A DNA stretch of 64,000 nt from Gammaproteobacteria bacterium (GCA_029880855.1 JAOUNS010000002.1:62001-126000); one strand, 5' to 3'. Shown: positions 17,422 through 26,359, counted from the first letter of the stretch. Notes: generated from the letters alone by a model not told the origin. Program-made: numbers and translations.

Positions 17422-18705
17422 ATGTCGAAAAAAAGCTTTGCGGGTTTAATTCTGTCCATCATCTGCCTAGCCCCATTTTTGGTAAATGCCGCTTCATTTG
17501 GTTACTTTGACCCACGTTCGCTTGGCATGGGTGGCACCGGGGTTGCGTCGGCAAATGGCGGAAATGCCGCTTATTTTAACCCTGCATTGTTATCCAATGA
17601 CCTGCGCAACAATCGATTCAGCCTGGAAGTACCGATCATCGGGGTACGCGCCGCCGATCCGGAAAATCTGTCAGACGCACTGGATGCCTATCAGGCGGGA
17701 AGTTATGAAACTGCGGCCTCAAATGCCATCAGCACCTTTAATACAACACCGAATAATGCCAATGCCCTGGCCGCTATCGGCGCCTTGCAGAACCTGCAAA
17801 CCAATATCAACACTCTCTCCAACAAGGCCTTGATCTTTGAAGCCAATCTTGGTGCGGTCATCGGTATCCCCAACAACCGACTCGGCATCGCCGTAATGAC
17901 AAATCAGCGCGCCATCGGTGGCGCAGAATTGAATATTACAGCGGCGGACAATACCACCTTTACCTGGTATATAGAGGGAATTGAATTTATCAGAACGGCC
18001 GGTACCTGTAGTGATCCCGCTACACCTTGTGCTGATCGCACAGCATTTATCACCAGTGGCGCTATCGACAGCCTGACTTCTACGGTCAATGTGCGCGGTG
18101 CTGTATTCGAAGAAACCGGTCTGTCACTGGCGACCCGGCTGAACTTGTTCGGCTTACCGCTGGCTTTCGGTATCACCCCAAAATCAATGACGGTCACCAC
18201 GTTTGATTATGCTCTGGGTGTACAATCAGCCACGATTGATTCCAAGCTGGGCAAGCGTTCCTATTCCGATACCAATTTTGATGTTGGTGTCGCCACCTAT
18301 CTTGGTCGGGGACTGCGCGTAGGCGCAGTCTTGAAAAATATTCTCGAAAAATCCTATACGACCGTTTTGGGCAATGTCATTGAGGTCAAACCCCAACTGC
18401 GTGCCGGTATCTCGCACACCACCCGCTGGTCAACCCTGGCCATTGATGTTGACGTGACCCAAAACGATCCCTCCGGGTTTGAAGAAGCCACGCAATATAT
18501 TGCGGCCGGACTTGAATTCAATCTTTTTAATTTAATGCAGGTGAGAGTCGGTCAACGACATAACACCATTGCGACATCCACAGCGGAGCAGGACATCACC
18601 ACTTTCGGGCTGGGGTTGTCACCGTTCGGGATCCACGTGGATTTGGCCTATGCCGGCAGCAGCAAAGATCAGGCTGTCGCCTTGCAGTTGGGATTCAAAT
18701 TTTGA
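17422..18705 (+). CDS. TraF_2-type outer-membrane beta-barrel protein, paralogue 2
   Basis: 427 residues. ATG 17422 follows GGGAGG about 11 bases upstream. The signal peptide ends near VNA/ASF; FDPRSLGMGGTGV and NAAYFNPALLS repeat the motifs of paralogue 1, and both proteins share later blocks such as GITPK with VTTFDY, DTNFDVGVA, GNVIEVKPQLRAGISHTTRWSTLAIDVD and a terminal LQLGFKF. The pair clearly arose by tandem duplication. This copy has a Cys-containing insert (TCSDPATPCADR, near residue 195) absent from paralogue 1, possibly a disulfide-closed loop. Function unknown. Confidence 0.75.
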   Translation: MSKKSFAGLILSIICLAPFLVNAASFGYFDPRSLGMGGTGVASANGGNAAYFNPALLSNDLRNNRFSLEVPIIGVRAADPENLSDALDAYQAGSYETAASNAISTFNTTPNNANALAAIGALQNLQTNINTLSNKALIFEANLGAVIGIPNNRLGIAVMTNQRAIGGAELNITAADNTTFTWYIEGIEFIRTAGTCSDPATPCADRTAFITSGAIDSLTSTVNVRGAVFEETGLSLATRLNLFGLPLAFGITPKSMTVTTFDYALGVQSATIDSKLGKRSYSDTNFDVGVATYLGRGLRVGAVLKNILEKSYTTVLGNVIEVKPQLRAGISHTTRWSTLAIDVDVTQNDPSGFEEATQYIAAGLEFNLFNLMQVRVGQRHNTIATSTAEQDITTFGLGLSPFGIHVDLAYAGSSKDQAVALQLGFKF

Positions 18706-18713
18706 AATAAAAA

Positions 18714-18733
18714 GCCGCTGATCTCACAGCGGC
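18714..18733 (+). terminator. Terminator after the TraF_2 pair
   Basis: GCCGCTG / CAGCGGC, 7-bp stem with a 6-base loop, preceded by a run of A and followed by ATTTTC. It lies between convergent genes and could work in both directions. Confidence 0.6.
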
Positions 18734-18766
18734 ATTTTCATCTTCAGGCAAGTCGCCGAAACGGAA

Positions 18767-18961
18767 TCAGAAAAAGATCTCGGTTTCTGCAAACTCATGT
18801 TCACCACAGGCTGTGCCCGCCCTGGCGGCAGATACAACATTTAACAGATTCAGGTAATCACTTGCTTCGCTTTGGGTTTCCATCGGTCCCTGAGAACCAT
18901 CATTGGTCTCGATATACCATCCATTGCCGCTTTCCAATAATTGCGCTTCACTCATATACAT
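18767..18961 (-). CDS. Small uncharacterised protein (64 residues)
   Basis: Short ORF I consider real: ATG 18961 is preceded by CAGGAGTAGCAAG, a good Shine-Dalgarno, and the composition is protein-like. The sequence is acidic, soluble and contains GWYIETNDGSQGPMET followed by SEASDYLNLLN, then an Ala-rich stretch with a single Cys (GTACGEHE). No membrane segment, signal peptide or known domain. The GWY...DGSQGPM pattern loosely resembles the short GYF-like or DUF4339 'W/Y...QGP' modules that read as G-P-containing binding folds, but I cannot support that assignment. It is convergent with the second TraF_2 gene. Function unknown. Confidence 0.6.
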   Translation of the reverse strand: MYMSEAQLLESGNGWYIETNDGSQGPMETQSEASDYLNLLNVVSAARAGTACGEHEFAETEIFF

Positions 18962-19285
18962 CTTGCTACTCCTGAAACTCGGTAATCATTCACAAAAAGT
19001 GAGCAATAAGCTTGCCAGTTTGTAACTTATTGTTTTATTAATAATTAACGGATACTGAACGGTAAATTGTCAATTATTTCGACAAAATCCAATACCGTAA
19101 GGAGCGGATTTCGGGCTGTTAGACAGATGAGGGTATAACCAGGCCAAAGCACACAATGAAATTCGCTCGTGTAAATCTGACCGACACAAGCAAGCTATTG
19201 ATTTATATGAAAAAATAGAAAATAAAACCCGAGATGGAAACAGTCGGGACATGGATTGCCCCGACCTGTTGGCGGTACAACCGGA
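18962..19285. other. 324-base gap without a convincing gene
   Basis: AT-rich. It includes the upstream region of the 64-residue ORF and the 3' region of the DUF3501 gene. A 19-codon ATG frame at about 19154 on the plus strand lacks a ribosome-binding site and was not called. The only structure I see is the weak hairpin at 19228-19248. Confidence 0.5.
19218..19248 (-). terminator. Weak terminator downstream of the DUF3501 gene
   Basis: CCCGA (19228-19232) pairs with TCGGG (19244-19248), a 5-bp stem with an 11-base loop. On the minus strand it is followed by TTTTATTTT, a good U tract, just after the DUF3501 stop. Confidence 0.4.
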
Positions 19286-19873
19286 TCAGTCCAGATCGGC
19301 GGTCAGTGAGTCCCGTACTGCGGTGCTGACCTGTGGTACTGACTCCAGATAGTTCTCATGATCGATGCCCATGCCAAGAGCGGCGCCGCTCTTCAGTGCG
19401 GAGACCATCTCCGCCGCCAACTCAAAGCGCATGAAGTGCACGGAAGAGGTCTTTTCCGCATTCTCACGTTCCAGATCTTCATCCGCAATGGCATAGACCT
19501 TGTCATGACCGACCACCTGCACCCACACCTTGTCTTCTACACCAATTAATTGGGCCAGTGCAGTCTGTCGCTCCGGTACATCTTCATACTCCATCATGAA
19601 GGTTGCCTTCCAGTTACTGCCATCGGGGATCAGCGGGTTGTAGGCATCCAGTTCTTCCTGGATGGCTTCCTTCTCGAAGATTCGTTCCACACGCAACATT
19701 TCCTGGATCTGGTAATGCATGGTCAGGCGGTCTTCAAAATACAGCGTGGCATGGGCACCGATGTGTACCTGACGGTGTTTCTTGTGTTCCAGCACTTTCG
19801 TCCGGAAACCCGGTCGCTGTTCGGCGTACTCTTCCAGGCTGAATAAATCTTCTCGTGTTAATTGCTTCATCAT
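19286..19873 (-). CDS. DUF3501 family protein
   Basis: 195 residues from ATG 19873 (MMKQLTREDLFSLEEY), preceded by CAGGAAAGT. A longer reading from 19906 would overlap the upstream iron-sulfur gene and has no better site. The family is defined by a start like this, a conserved RVHIGxH-like block (here RQVHIGAHATLYFEDRLTMHYQIQEMLRVERIF) and a DGSNWKATFMMEYED segment. No Cys cluster or known cofactor motif. Members are repeatedly found beside a two-cluster iron-sulfur protein and a rubrerythrin, as here, so a role in the same redox or peroxide response is inferred; the biochemical function is unknown. Confidence 0.8.
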   Translation of the reverse strand: MMKQLTREDLFSLEEYAEQRPGFRTKVLEHKKHRQVHIGAHATLYFEDRLTMHYQIQEMLRVERIFEKEAIQEELDAYNPLIPDGSNWKATFMMEYEDVPERQTALAQLIGVEDKVWVQVVGHDKVYAIADEDLERENAEKTSSVHFMRFELAAEMVSALKSGAALGMGIDHENYLESVPQVSTAVRDSLTADLD

Positions 19874-19895
19874 ACTTTCCTGTCTTGCGTCATAT

Positions 19896-21227
19896 CTAAA
19901 TGCCATATGCCTTGCGCAGCAGGCTCATGGGATGTTCCGGTTCGCGCCCGTCCGCCAGACTGTTGGCGATTTGGTGGCCCGCCATCGGGCAGTCACTGCC
20001 ATAGTGATCTGCTTCCGCCTGTTTCACACGATTGGCCACCGGCTTTGCAATTTTCATGGAAATCGCATGAAACTCCTGCTTCACCGCATAGGTACCGTCA
20101 TGCCCCGAACAGCGTTCAATCGCTTCTACGGTGGTTTCCGGGACAAGTTGCAGGATTTCACGGGTCTTCATGCCGATATTCTGCACGCGCTGATGACAGG
20201 CCACATGGTAGGCCACCTTGCCCAGCGGGTTTTTGAAATCGGTTTTCAGTTTGCCATCCTTGTGCCTCAGCATCAGGTATTCAAACGGATCAAACATCGC
20301 GTCGCGGACCTTGAGGACATCGGTATCATTGGGAAACATCAGGGGCAATTCCTGCTTGAACATCAACGCACAGGAAGGCACCGGTGCAACAATATCCCAG
20401 CCTTCGTCCACCAGTTTTGCCAGCACAGGGATATTGGCTTCTTTGGCCTTCACCACTGCGTCAAGATCACCCAGCTCCAGTTTCGGCATACCGCAGCATT
20501 GCTCTTTTTCCGCAATGGTGACCGGGATACCGTTGTGTTCAAACACCGCCGCCAGATCTTCACCGATATGCGGCTCGTTGTAATTTCCGTAACAGGTGGC
20601 AAACAGGGCAACCTTGCCCCGGGTGTTTGTCCCCGCCTCGGCACTGCTGCCGGTCTTGTGTTTGGCGAGACGCTTGCGCAGGGTATTGCTGTGGTACTTC
20701 GGCAAACGGGCATCGGCATGCACGCCCAGCGCAGCCTGTAAAATTTTGCGGGTTGGTTTTATGCTGTTAACTGCATTCACCGTATTCACGATCACCGGGA
20801 TGGTGGCTAATTTGCTCACGGCGTCGGTTGAGGTCAAGATGCGATCACGCAAACTGGCGCCCTGCTGTTTAAACTTGACGGCCTTGGCGCGCAACATCAA
20901 GTGGGGGAAATCGAGATTCCACTCATGGGGTGGAACATAAGGGCACTTGGTCATATAACAGAGGTCGCACAGATAACAGTGATCCACGACCTTCCAGTAA
21001 TCCTGTTTGGCAACCCCGTCCACTTCCATGGTCTCTGATTCATCAACCAGATCAAAGAGGGTCGGAAAAGAGTGACACAGGCTGACGCAACGACGGCAAC
21101 CATGACAGATGTCATAGACGCGTTCCAGTTCCTTAAAGAGTGATGCTTCGTTATAAAAATCTTCACTTTGCCAATCCAGCGCATGCCGGGTCGGTGCTTC
21201 AAGACTGCCTTCTCTGACTGTACTCAT
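19896..21227 (-). CDS. GlpC/HdrD-like iron-sulfur oxidoreductase
   Basis: 443 residues. Two [4Fe-4S] ferredoxin motifs are seen at Cys41/44/47/51 (CHGCRRCVSLC) and Cys84/87/90/95 (CYLCDLCYMTKC), followed by two CCG-type domains: ATCYGNYN with EQCCGMPKLELGD, and VACHQRVQNIG with ERCSGHDGTYAVK. This is the architecture of GlpC and heterodisulfide-reductase HdrD-type electron-transfer subunits. No membrane helix or flavin domain, so it would pass electrons between partners. It lies between rubrerythrin and DUF3501 on one strand; rubrerythrin needs an electron donor and this protein is a candidate (inference). The terminator at 21278 suggests readthrough from the rubrerythrin promoter is limited. 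Confidence 0.85.
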   Translation of the reverse strand: MSTVREGSLEAPTRHALDWQSEDFYNEASLFKELERVYDICHGCRRCVSLCHSFPTLFDLVDESETMEVDGVAKQDYWKVVDHCYLCDLCYMTKCPYVPPHEWNLDFPHLMLRAKAVKFKQQGASLRDRILTSTDAVSKLATIPVIVNTVNAVNSIKPTRKILQAALGVHADARLPKYHSNTLRKRLAKHKTGSSAEAGTNTRGKVALFATCYGNYNEPHIGEDLAAVFEHNGIPVTIAEKEQCCGMPKLELGDLDAVVKAKEANIPVLAKLVDEGWDIVAPVPSCALMFKQELPLMFPNDTDVLKVRDAMFDPFEYLMLRHKDGKLKTDFKNPLGKVAYHVACHQRVQNIGMKTREILQLVPETTVEAIERCSGHDGTYAVKQEFHAISMKIAKPVANRVKQAEADHYGSDCPMAGHQIANSLADGREPEHPMSLLRKAYGI

Positions 21228-21277
21228 TGCTTTACTGCCTGTGGATTGAAGGGGTTGTTAAAATCGGTGAGAAAAAA

Positions 21278-21299
21278 AGCCGGATCGAATGATCCGGCT
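21278..21299 (-). terminator. Intrinsic terminator after rubrerythrin
   Basis: AGCCGGATC / GATCCGGCT, 9-bp stem with GAAT loop. On the minus strand it is followed by a run of T (complement of AAAAAAA at 21272-21278). It falls between the rubrerythrin stop and the iron-sulfur gene and would give an abundant monocistronic rubrerythrin message with weaker downstream expression. Confidence 0.75.
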
Positions 21300-21308
21300 T
21301 TGACACGT

Positions 21309-21731
21309 TTACTTGTCCAGATTATCCAGTGCTTTCTGGAAACGGTTGGCGTGTGAACGTTCGGCCTTGGCCAGGGTTTCAAACCAGTCCGCAATCTCAT
21401 CAAAACCTTCATCACGGGCGGCCTTGGCCATACCGGGATACATGTCGGTGTACTCATGGGTTTCACCAGCAATGGAGGCCTTCAGGTTGTCAGCAGTGCC
21501 GCCGATGGGCAGACCGGTGGCGGGATCGCCGACAGCTTCCAGGTATTCCAGATGACCGTGGGCGTGGCCGGTTTCGCCTTCAGCGGTTGAACGGAAAACC
21601 GCTGCAACATCGTTATAGCCTTCAACGTCAGCCTTGGCTGCGAAATAGAGATAACGACGGTTGGCCTGAGATTCGCCTGCAAAAGCGTCTTTCAAGCTCT
21701 GTTCAGTTTTACTACCTTTCAAATTTGCCAT
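21309..21731 (-). CDS. Rubrerythrin (diiron domain only)
   Basis: 140 residues; ATG 21731 follows GGAGG. Ferritin-like four-helix diiron protein that reduces hydrogen peroxide. Ligands seen: Glu20 ([12 protein letters not shown]), Glu53 with His56 ([10 protein letters not shown]), Glu90/Glu93 (GETHEY) and Glu124/His127 ([10 protein letters not shown]). The C-terminal rubredoxin domain of classical rubrerythrins is absent (no CxxC), so electrons must come from a separate donor. It leads the cluster with the iron-sulfur protein and DUF3501. Promoter and a PerR-like box lie upstream. Confidence 0.95.
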   Translation of the reverse strand: MANLKGSKTEQSLKDAFAGESQANRRYLYFAAKADVEGYNDVAAVFRSTAEGETGHAHGHLEYLEAVGDPATGLPIGGTADNLKASIAGETHEYTDMYPGMAKAARDEGFDEIADWFETLAKAERSHANRFQKALDNLDK

Positions 21732-21785
21732 TGGAGTTCCTCCGACTTTTAGACTGGCTGCCCCCCGAAATGGAGGCGGTTATTG

Positions 21786-21802
21786 TTTAGACTAATTCTA
21801 AA
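21786..21802. promoter_or_regulatory. PerR-like palindrome in the rubrerythrin leader
   Basis: TTTAGA-N5-TCTAAA, perfect 6-bp arms. Read on the minus strand the core is TTAGAATTAGTCTAA, one mismatch from the PerR-type consensus TTANAATNATTNTAA. It starts just downstream of the predicted transcription start, a position suited to repression. The assignment to a Fur-family peroxide sensor is inference. Confidence 0.5.
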
Positions 21803-21813
21803 AACGTTCAGGA

Positions 21814-21842
21814 AAGATAAATCACCCCCCACAGAGTGTCAA
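21814..21842 (-). promoter_or_regulatory. Sigma70-type promoter for rubrerythrin
   Basis: On the minus strand TTGACA (complement of 21837-21842), 17-base spacer, TATCTT (complement of 21814-21819). The -35 is perfect and the -10 fair; the predicted start is near 21807, giving a leader of about 75 bases that contains the palindrome at 21786-21802. Confidence 0.6.
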
Positions 21843-21946
21843 GCCCGAACCTGACTAAATCTCGGTTATTTCTTGTGTGATTTGGCAAGTGGATAGAATT
21901 TGACCCTCTGATGCATCTAGGCTAATTTAGCCCACCCTGATAATAA

Positions 21947-22219
21947 ATGAGTTTGCCTGTGCCAAAGAAATCAGCTAAAAAAACCACCGATAACAAGGAA
22001 GTCGCCAGTTTCGAGACCTCTCTGGCGGAACTGGAAAACCTTGTCGAGCGCATGGAGAAAGGTGAACTCTCCCTCGAGCAGGCCCTGGGTGATTTTCAAC
22101 GCGGCATTGAGTTGTCCCGGCAATGCCAACAGGCCCTGCAGCAGGCAGAGCAAAAAGTCCAAATCCTGCTCAACAAGAGCAACTCGCAGGACGACCTCGC
22201 GCCATTTGAAGCGGAATAG
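21947..22219 (+). CDS. xseB: Exodeoxyribonuclease VII small subunit
   Basis: Small subunit of ExoVII, which degrades single-stranded DNA together with XseA (not in this window). 90 residues from ATG 21947; a GTG at 21959 would give MPKKSAKK, closer to the E. coli N-terminus, and cannot be excluded. The family core [26 protein letters not shown] then [25 protein letters not shown] is fully present. Its TAG overlaps the start region of ispA; xseB-ispA-dxs is a standard operon. Confidence 0.95.
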   Translation: MSLPVPKKSAKKTTDNKEVASFETSLAELENLVERMEKGELSLEQALGDFQRGIELSRQCQQALQQAEQKVQILLNKSNSQDDLAPFEAE

Positions 22220-22221
22220 TG

Positions 22222-23118
22222 ATGCCCATGAAGCTGGACTCCATCATGCAACAATGGCAGGCGCGCATTGATCAGGTGCTGTTACAGTGGCTGCCACCTG
22301 ACACCACCACACCGACACCGCTCCACAAAGCCATGCGCTATGCGGTTTTGAACGGCGGCAAGCGGATCCGCCCCTTGCTGGTATACGCGGCGGGTCAAAC
22401 CGTCAGCAGCCACGAAACGGGGCTGGATGCGGTTGCCGCTGCGGTGGAAATGATTCACGCCTATTCATTGGTCCATGACGATCTGCCGGCCATGGATAAT
22501 GACGATCTGCGACGCGGCAAACCCACCTGCCACAAGGCCTTCAATGAGGCCACCGCCATCCTCGCCGGTGATGCCTTACAGTGTCTGGCCTTCCATATTA
22601 TGGCCCGCCACCTGCCGACCATGATTCCGGCTGAAACCCGTCTGGAGATGCTGGATATCCTGGCGGTTGCCAGTGGTTCCCGGGGCATGGCCGGCGGTCA
22701 GGCCATTGATCTGGAATCGGTTGGCAAAACACTCACTATTGCCGAACTGGAAAATATGCACATCCACAAGACCGGCGCCCTGATTCGGGCCAGTGTCAAA
22801 CTTGGCGCGATGTGTAATCCGCAAATCACGCCGGAACAGCTCGACCTGCTGGACCACTATGCCAAATGCATCGGCCTGGCCTTCCAGATCCACGATGATG
22901 TCCTGGATGAAATTGCCGATACAAATACCCTTGGTAAAACCCAGGGGGCAGACCGGGCATTGAACAAACCGACCTATCCGGCCCTGATGGGGCTGGAAGA
23001 GGCACGCCAAATGGCCGTCGACCTCCATCATGAGGCGCTGCAAAGCCTGCGAGATTTTGATGCCAAGGCTGACGTTTTACGACAAATTGCCCGTTATATC
23101 ATCGAACGTGAATATTAG
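22222..23118 (+). CDS. ispA: Farnesyl diphosphate synthase
   Basis: Condenses IPP with DMAPP and GPP to farnesyl diphosphate. 298 residues from ATG 22222; GTG 22219 and ATG 22228 are alternatives. First Asp-rich motif in VHDDLPAMDNDDLRRGKPTCH and second in FQIHDDVLDE, with GGKRIRPLLVYAAG at the IPP site and the KTGALIRASV segment. The residues before the first Asp-rich motif (MIHAYSLVHDD) fit a C15 product. It sits between xseB and dxs, two bases after the xseB stop. Confidence 0.96.
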   Translation: MPMKLDSIMQQWQARIDQVLLQWLPPDTTTPTPLHKAMRYAVLNGGKRIRPLLVYAAGQTVSSHETGLDAVAAAVEMIHAYSLVHDDLPAMDNDDLRRGKPTCHKAFNEATAILAGDALQCLAFHIMARHLPTMIPAETRLEMLDILAVASGSRGMAGGQAIDLESVGKTLTIAELENMHIHKTGALIRASVKLGAMCNPQITPEQLDLLDHYAKCIGLAFQIHDDVLDEIADTNTLGKTQGADRALNKPTYPALMGLEEARQMAVDLHHEALQSLRDFDAKADVLRQIARYIIEREY

Positions 23119-23172
23119 GGCCGGTTGAACAATGTTGGTGCGAACCAGCCAAATTAATGAAACAATTATATT

Positions 23173-25068
23173 ATGACGCAGTTTTCCACATATCCCTTAC
23201 TCGACACCATCCAGGATCCGGCTGATATCAGGCAATTGAAATTGGCCGGCTTACAGGAACTGGCCGATGAACTGCGTACTTTTCTGATTGAGTCTGTCAG
23301 TCAAACCGGGGGCCATCTGGCGGCCGGCCTGGGTACGGTCGAGCTCACCGTGGCGCTGCACTATGTCTTTAACACTCCCGAAGACCGGCTGGTCTGGGAT
23401 GTGGGCCACCAAAGCTATCCGCACAAAATTCTTACCGGTCGCCGCGAATTAATGCAAAGCCTGCGCAAAAAAGGCGGCCTGGCCGGCTTTCCAAAGCGGG
23501 ATGAAAGTCCCTACGACACCTTTGGTGTGGGCCACTCCAGTACCTCCGTCAGCGCCGCCCTGGGTATGGCGCTGGCCAGTCGACAGAAAGGTGAAAGCCG
23601 GGATGTGGTCGCTGTCATTGGTGACGGCGCCATGACAGCCGGCATGGCCTTTGAGGCCCTGAATCATGCCGGGGACCTGGATGCCAATCTGCTGGTCATC
23701 CTGAACGACAACGACATGTCCATCTCGCAAAATGTCGGCGGTCTGTCCAACCATTTGGCCCGACTGCTCTCCGGCAAGTTTTATGCTTCTGTGCGGGAAA
23801 GCAGCAAGAAGGTCCTCAGCTCCATTCCATCCGTCTGGGAGCTGGCGCGTCGCACAGAAGAACACGTCAAGGGGATGGTGGTCCCCAGCACCCTGTTTGA
23901 AGAACTGGGTTTCAACTACATTGGCCCGATCGACGGCCATGATATGGATACCCTGGTCAAAACATTGAAGAACCTCAGCCACCTAAAAGGTCCCCGCTTC
24001 CTGCATGTGGTAACGCGCAAGGGCAAGGGCTTTAAACCGGCTGAGGAAAATCCCTGTGCCTATCACGGGGTTGGGCCATTTAACCCTGAATCCGGCAATG
24101 CGCGAACAGCCTCCGCCGGGATATCCGGTCCGACATACACCGAGGTATTCGGTAACTGGCTGTGCGACATGGCACAGCGGGAACCGCGTCTGGTCGGCAT
24201 TACACCGGCGATGCGGGAAGGATCGGGACTGGTCGAGTTTTCAGAACAATTCCCGGATCGCTATTACGATGTGGGCATTGCCGAGCAGCATGCTGTCACC
24301 CTGGCCGCCGGTCTGGCATGTGAAGGCCTGAAACCGGTGGTGGCGATCTATTCCACCTTCCTGCAGCGGGCCTACGACCAGCTTATTCATGATGTGGCCC
24401 TGCAAAATCTGCCCGTCCTGTTTGCCATTGATCGGGCCGGGGTGGTGGGTCCGGATGGGCCGACCCATGCCGGCAGTTTTGATCTCAGTTATCTGCGCTG
24501 TATCCCCAATCTGGTGATCATGGCCCCGGCTGACGAAAACGAGTGTCGCCAGATGCTCTATACCGGCATCCAGTATCCCGGCCCGACGGCTGTCCGCTAC
24601 CCGCGCGGCAAAGGGCCCGGCGTCGCCATTGATACCGCCATGACCCCCTTAGCCGTTGGTAGAGGCGAAATCCGCCGACAGGGCAAACGTGTGGCTCTCC
24701 TCGCCTTCGGTTGCATGCTGGAGGCAGCCATGCAGGCCGGCGCAGAAACCGATGCCACCGTGGCCAATATGCGCTTTGTCAAACCCCTTGATGAGGAGCT
24801 GATCCTGAAGCTGGCCGGCAGCCACGACCTGCTCATCACTCTGGAAGACAATGTCATTATGGGGGGGGCCGGCAGCGCTGTTTTGGAAACCTTGCATCGT
24901 CGGCAGGTGAAAACCAACGTGATCAATCTGGGATTACCCGATTATTTCCAGGAACATGGCAGCCGGGAGGAATTATTGGCTGACGCAGGCCTGACAGCTG
25001 GTGATATAATCGACCGGATTGAAACATACAGACAGCAACCACTTGCCAAACACGTAACACTCGCATAA
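23173..25068 (+). CDS. dxs: 1-deoxy-D-xylulose-5-phosphate synthase
   Basis: First enzyme of the MEP isoprenoid pathway; joins pyruvate and glyceraldehyde 3-phosphate using thiamine diphosphate. 631 residues. Seen: [13 protein letters not shown], the ThDP-binding [18 protein letters not shown] with NDNDMSIS, the GPIDGHD segment, [17 protein letters not shown] with the catalytic Glu, [19 protein letters not shown], and [15 protein letters not shown]. It follows ispA by 54 bases with only a weak ribosome-binding site at ATG 23173. ThiL in this window supplies the cofactor. Confidence 0.97.
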   Translation: MTQFSTYPLLDTIQDPADIRQLKLAGLQELADELRTFLIESVSQTGGHLAAGLGTVELTVALHYVFNTPEDRLVWDVGHQSYPHKILTGRRELMQSLRKKGGLAGFPKRDESPYDTFGVGHSSTSVSAALGMALASRQKGESRDVVAVIGDGAMTAGMAFEALNHAGDLDANLLVILNDNDMSISQNVGGLSNHLARLLSGKFYASVRESSKKVLSSIPSVWELARRTEEHVKGMVVPSTLFEELGFNYIGPIDGHDMDTLVKTLKNLSHLKGPRFLHVVTRKGKGFKPAEENPCAYHGVGPFNPESGNARTASAGISGPTYTEVFGNWLCDMAQREPRLVGITPAMREGSGLVEFSEQFPDRYYDVGIAEQHAVTLAAGLACEGLKPVVAIYSTFLQRAYDQLIHDVALQNLPVLFAIDRAGVVGPDGPTHAGSFDLSYLRCIPNLVIMAPADENECRQMLYTGIQYPGPTAVRYPRGKGPGVAIDTAMTPLAVGRGEIRRQGKRVALLAFGCMLEAAMQAGAETDATVANMRFVKPLDEELILKLAGSHDLLITLEDNVIMGGAGSAVLETLHRRQVKTNVINLGLPDYFQEHGSREELLADAGLTAGDIIDRIETYRQQPLAKHVTLA

Positions 25069-25096
25069 AGTCCCACCAAAGCAGTCAGGTATACAA

Positions 25097-25483
25097 ATGA
25101 GTCCCCGTTACACAATGAAAATCGTCACCGATTTTGCCGCAGCGCATTTATTGCGCGGCTATGCGGGTGACTGCAGCCGATTGCATGGCCACAACTGGAA
25201 AGTTGAAGTGGAAATCACCACCCGGGTGCTGGACGAGATAGGTATGGGCGTTGATTTCAAGGAAATCAAACGGGTAACGAAATCGGTCATTGACAGCATG
25301 GACCATCGCAACCTGAATGATCTGCCTCCGTTTGATACGATCAATCCGACTGCCGAAAATATTTCCGCCCATATTTTTAAGGAGTTGGCCGGGCAGTTAA
25401 ACGATGAACGGGTCCGGGTGAAAGCCGTCACTATCTGGGAGACCGAGCGTGCCTGCGTGACCTATACCGAGGAAGATGAATAA
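25097..25483 (+). CDS. queD: 6-carboxy-5,6,7,8-tetrahydropterin synthase
   Basis: Converts dihydroneopterin triphosphate to 6-carboxytetrahydropterin, the second step to queuosine. 128 residues. Zinc-binding histidines are in [22 protein letters not shown] (the Cys and HGH of the active site are present), with DFKEIK, MDHRNLN and a late [13 protein letters not shown] 25097 follows AGGT at a suitable distance. Its stop overlaps the folE2 start (TAATG), so the two are translationally coupled and supply consecutive steps. Confidence 0.94.
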   Translation: MSPRYTMKIVTDFAAAHLLRGYAGDCSRLHGHNWKVEVEITTRVLDEIGMGVDFKEIKRVTKSVIDSMDHRNLNDLPPFDTINPTAENISAHIFKELAGQLNDERVRVKAVTIWETERACVTYTEEDE

Positions 25484-26283
25484 TGAACCAGATAGTCAGT
25501 GATGTGATTGAAGATGTGCAAAACCGCGAAGATACCCGGCGCATCCCCATTAACAAGGTTGGTATCAAAAATATCCGCCATCCGGTCCGCGTGCGTGATC
25601 GCAGCGGCGGTGAGCAACACACCATTGCCACGTTCAACATGTATGTCAATCTTCCGCATAATTTCAAGGGTACCCACATGTCCCGTTTTGTGGAGATTCT
25701 GAACAATCATGAACGCGAGATATCCGTGAAGTCCTTCAAGGATATGATGATTGAGATGACTGATCGGCTTGAAGCCGAATCCGGCCATATTGAAATGTCC
25801 TTCCCCTACTTCGTCAACAAATCCGCACCGGTATCCGGTGTGCAGAGTTTGATGGATTATGATGTCACTTTCATCGGGGACATTCTCAAGGGTGTGAACC
25901 AGATGACGATCAAGGTGGTGGTGCCGGTTACCAGTCTCTGTCCCTGTTCGAAAAAGATTGCCGACTATGGTGCGCATAATCAACGCTCCCATGTCACTGT
26001 GGCCGCCAGGGTGAGTGACTTTGTCTGGATCGAAGAGATCATCGACATGGTGGAGAAAGAAGCCTCCTGTGAACTGTATGGTCTGTTAAAACGCCCGGAT
26101 GAAAAAGTCGTCACCGAACGTGCATATGACAATCCCAAGTTTGTGGAAGATATGGTGCGCGATGTGGCCGCTGTGCTGAACAAGGAAGATCGCATTACCG
26201 CCTACGTGGTTGAATCGGAAAACTTCGAATCCATCCACAATCACTCGGCCTACGCGTTGATTGAAAAAGATAAAAGCAAGTAA
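25483..26283 (+). CDS. folE2: GTP cyclohydrolase I, FolE2 type
   Basis: Makes dihydroneopterin triphosphate from GTP for folate and queuosine. 266 residues of the FolE2 (COG1469) family, not the zinc-dependent FolE. Diagnostic: [26 protein letters not shown], the active-site [23 protein letters not shown] with its Cys, and the late [13 protein letters not shown] with the conserved Glu and His. FolE2 enzymes accept metals other than zinc and are often induced by zinc limitation; I see no Zur-type site in the short gap before queD. Coupled to queD. Confidence 0.96.
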   Translation: MNQIVSDVIEDVQNREDTRRIPINKVGIKNIRHPVRVRDRSGGEQHTIATFNMYVNLPHNFKGTHMSRFVEILNNHEREISVKSFKDMMIEMTDRLEAESGHIEMSFPYFVNKSAPVSGVQSLMDYDVTFIGDILKGVNQMTIKVVVPVTSLCPCSKKIADYGAHNQRSHVTVAARVSDFVWIEEIIDMVEKEASCELYGLLKRPDEKVVTERAYDNPKFVEDMVRDVAAVLNKEDRITAYVVESENFESIHNHSAYALIEKDKSK

Positions 26284-26300
26284 ACCTGTTTTATTGATTG

Positions 26301-26330
26301 TTTGGAATGCCGCTGTTGTGGCATTCCAAA
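26301..26330 (+). terminator. Hairpin between folE2 and the retropepsin-like gene
   Basis: TTTGGAATGCC / GGCATTCCAAA, perfect 11-bp stem with an 8-base loop, between convergent genes. The stem ends in A/T runs that act as short U tracts in both directions. Confidence 0.6.
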
Positions 26331-26359
26331 CAGAAGACCTCTGATTGAATACCCCCCCT

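Noticed and set aside
19782-20741. 319-codon plus-strand ORF opposite the iron-sulfur gene
   Set aside because: It overlaps a gene with clear Cys clusters and shows no protein-like motifs or ribosome-binding site.
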